Shown here: positions 27,360 through 27,845 of the stretch, piece by piece | How the letters are laid out: every line of letters begins with the position of its first letter | How positions within the stretch are numbered: the stretch's first letter is position 1 | From: Patescibacteria group bacterium | Lineage (GTDB): Bacteria > Patescibacteriota > Microgenomatia > Levybacterales > UBA12049 | Direction: 5' to 3' | NCBI GenBank assembly: GCA_023473785.1 | Contig: JAMCYD010000041.1 | Coordinates: 1 to 27,845 of the forward strand | DNA length: 27,845 bases | The notes under the pieces: model-generated | The model's input: the letters and a program-made list of their open reading frames with translations, nothing else | Databases searched by the model: none | What the model was told of the DNA's origin: nothing | Translations under genes and position numbers: made by a program

Positions 27360-27845
27360 CACCGTTATCTTGGCTAAAAGAATACGTAAATATTACGCTT
27401 TCTCCGCAAGAGCTTGGAGAAAGACTCAGTGAAGTAGGACTTGGCGTCGAAAAGATTGAAAAAACAAAAGACGATGTCATTTTTGAACTTGAAATAACTC
27501 CTAATCGTCCGGATCTTTTGTCAATGGTTGGGATTGCGCGGGAAATCGCGGCGATAGAAAACAAAGAGATTAAATACCCAAAAATAAAGATAGACTTAAG
27601 CAAAAACAAACCAAAAAAAACCCTGCCTTTTAAGGTAAAGACGAATTATAAAATAAATCCCAGGTTTACAGGAATTATTATCGATGGAATAAAAGTTAAG
27701 GAATCACCCATTTGGCTGAAAGAGAAATTAACAAAAATAGGACAGCGATCGATTAACAATATCGTTGATATTACAAACTATGTCATGTTTGAATTGGGAA
27801 ACCCGATTCATGCCTTTGACTACGACAAAATCAAAGGAAAAATAA
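27353..27845 (+). CDS. pheT: Phenylalanyl-tRNA synthetase beta subunit, N-terminal part (cut by window edge)
   Basis: The start of PheT: MLAPLSWLKEYVNITLSPQELGERLSEVGLGVEKIE, then FELEITPNRPDLLSMVGIAREIAAI, and later RSINNIVDITNYVMFELGNPIHAFDYDKIKG. In most bacteria the B2 EMAP/Trbp111-like tRNA-binding domain of about 110 residues lies between the first two segments. Here only about ten residues separate them, so that domain is absent. The start overlaps the Nudix gene by seven bases. The frame stays open to the window end. Confidence 0.95.
   Translation, partial: MLAPLSWLKEYVNITLSPQELGERLSEVGLGVEKIEKTKDDVIFELEITPNRPDLLSMVGIAREIAAIENKEIKYPKIKIDLSKNKPKKTLPFKVKTNYKINPRFTGIIIDGIKVKESPIWLKEKLTKIGQRSINNIVDITNYVMFELGNPIHAFDYDKIKGKI

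Noticed and set aside
1..27845. Reassignment of TGA to an amino acid, as in some CPR lineages
   Set aside because: Genes at 10689, 18747 and 20295 end in TGA at sensible lengths, and no recognised protein contains an internal TGA.
1..27845. CRISPR arrays, insertion sequences or prophage
   Set aside because: No regularly spaced repeats, transposase motifs or phage structural genes were seen in the window.

Overview
The window looks like chromosome from a reduced-genome bacterium of the Candidate Phyla Radiation (Patescibacteria), possibly Microgenomates-like. The evidence is AT-rich sequence, many short single genes of unknown function, housekeeping proteins stripped of accessory domains (trigger factor without its isomerase domain, threonyl-tRNA synthetase without TGS and editing domains, PheT without its tRNA-binding insert), and a free-standing EF-Tu domain-2-like protein. 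TGA acts as a stop. The lineage is inferred from content, not from a marker tree.

Layout. 1-105: two minus-strand tRNAs, the first cut by the window edge. 140-3288 (minus): a cell-wall group of D,D-carboxypeptidase, VanW-domain protein, beta-propeller-like membrane protein and L,D-transpeptidase. 3377-14889: mostly single genes on both strands, including an SH3b membrane protein, three Nudix-family proteins (two with damaged Nudix boxes), a DEAD-box helicase with a long leader, UppP, a SemiSWEET-like transporter, a nucleoside-deoxyribosyltransferase-like protein, a methyltransferase and several unknown proteins. 15015-20881: tRNA-Gln, an HNH/zinc-ribbon protein, a PEBP plus EF-like pair, a five-tRNA cluster, two tandem lysozyme-like secreted proteins, tRNA-Leu with trigger factor, two unknown genes and tRNA-Val. 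21107-23498: a DUF433/DUF5615 toxin-antitoxin-like pair, a conserved unknown gene coupled to an HhH-GPD DNA glycosylase, and a small membrane protein. 23504-27845: a translation block thrS-infC-rpmI-rplT, then pheS-nudix-pheT, running off the right edge.

Two modes of translation start are visible. Genes with their own promoter usually have a -10 hexamer (TATAAT or a close variant) ending 6-8 bases before the start codon and no Shine-Dalgarno, as expected for leaderless mRNAs. Some genes inside operons (rplT, the EF-like gene) and tig have clear Shine-Dalgarno sequences. The helicase is the exception, with a predicted leader of about 145 nt.

The least explained items are a degenerate intergenic repeat of about 21 bases (three clear copies, 12.5-15.8 kb), a duplicated 5' fragment of tRNA-Phe, a strong promoter running straight into a strong terminator hairpin between the two lysozyme-like genes, and a Nudix gene between pheS and pheT.
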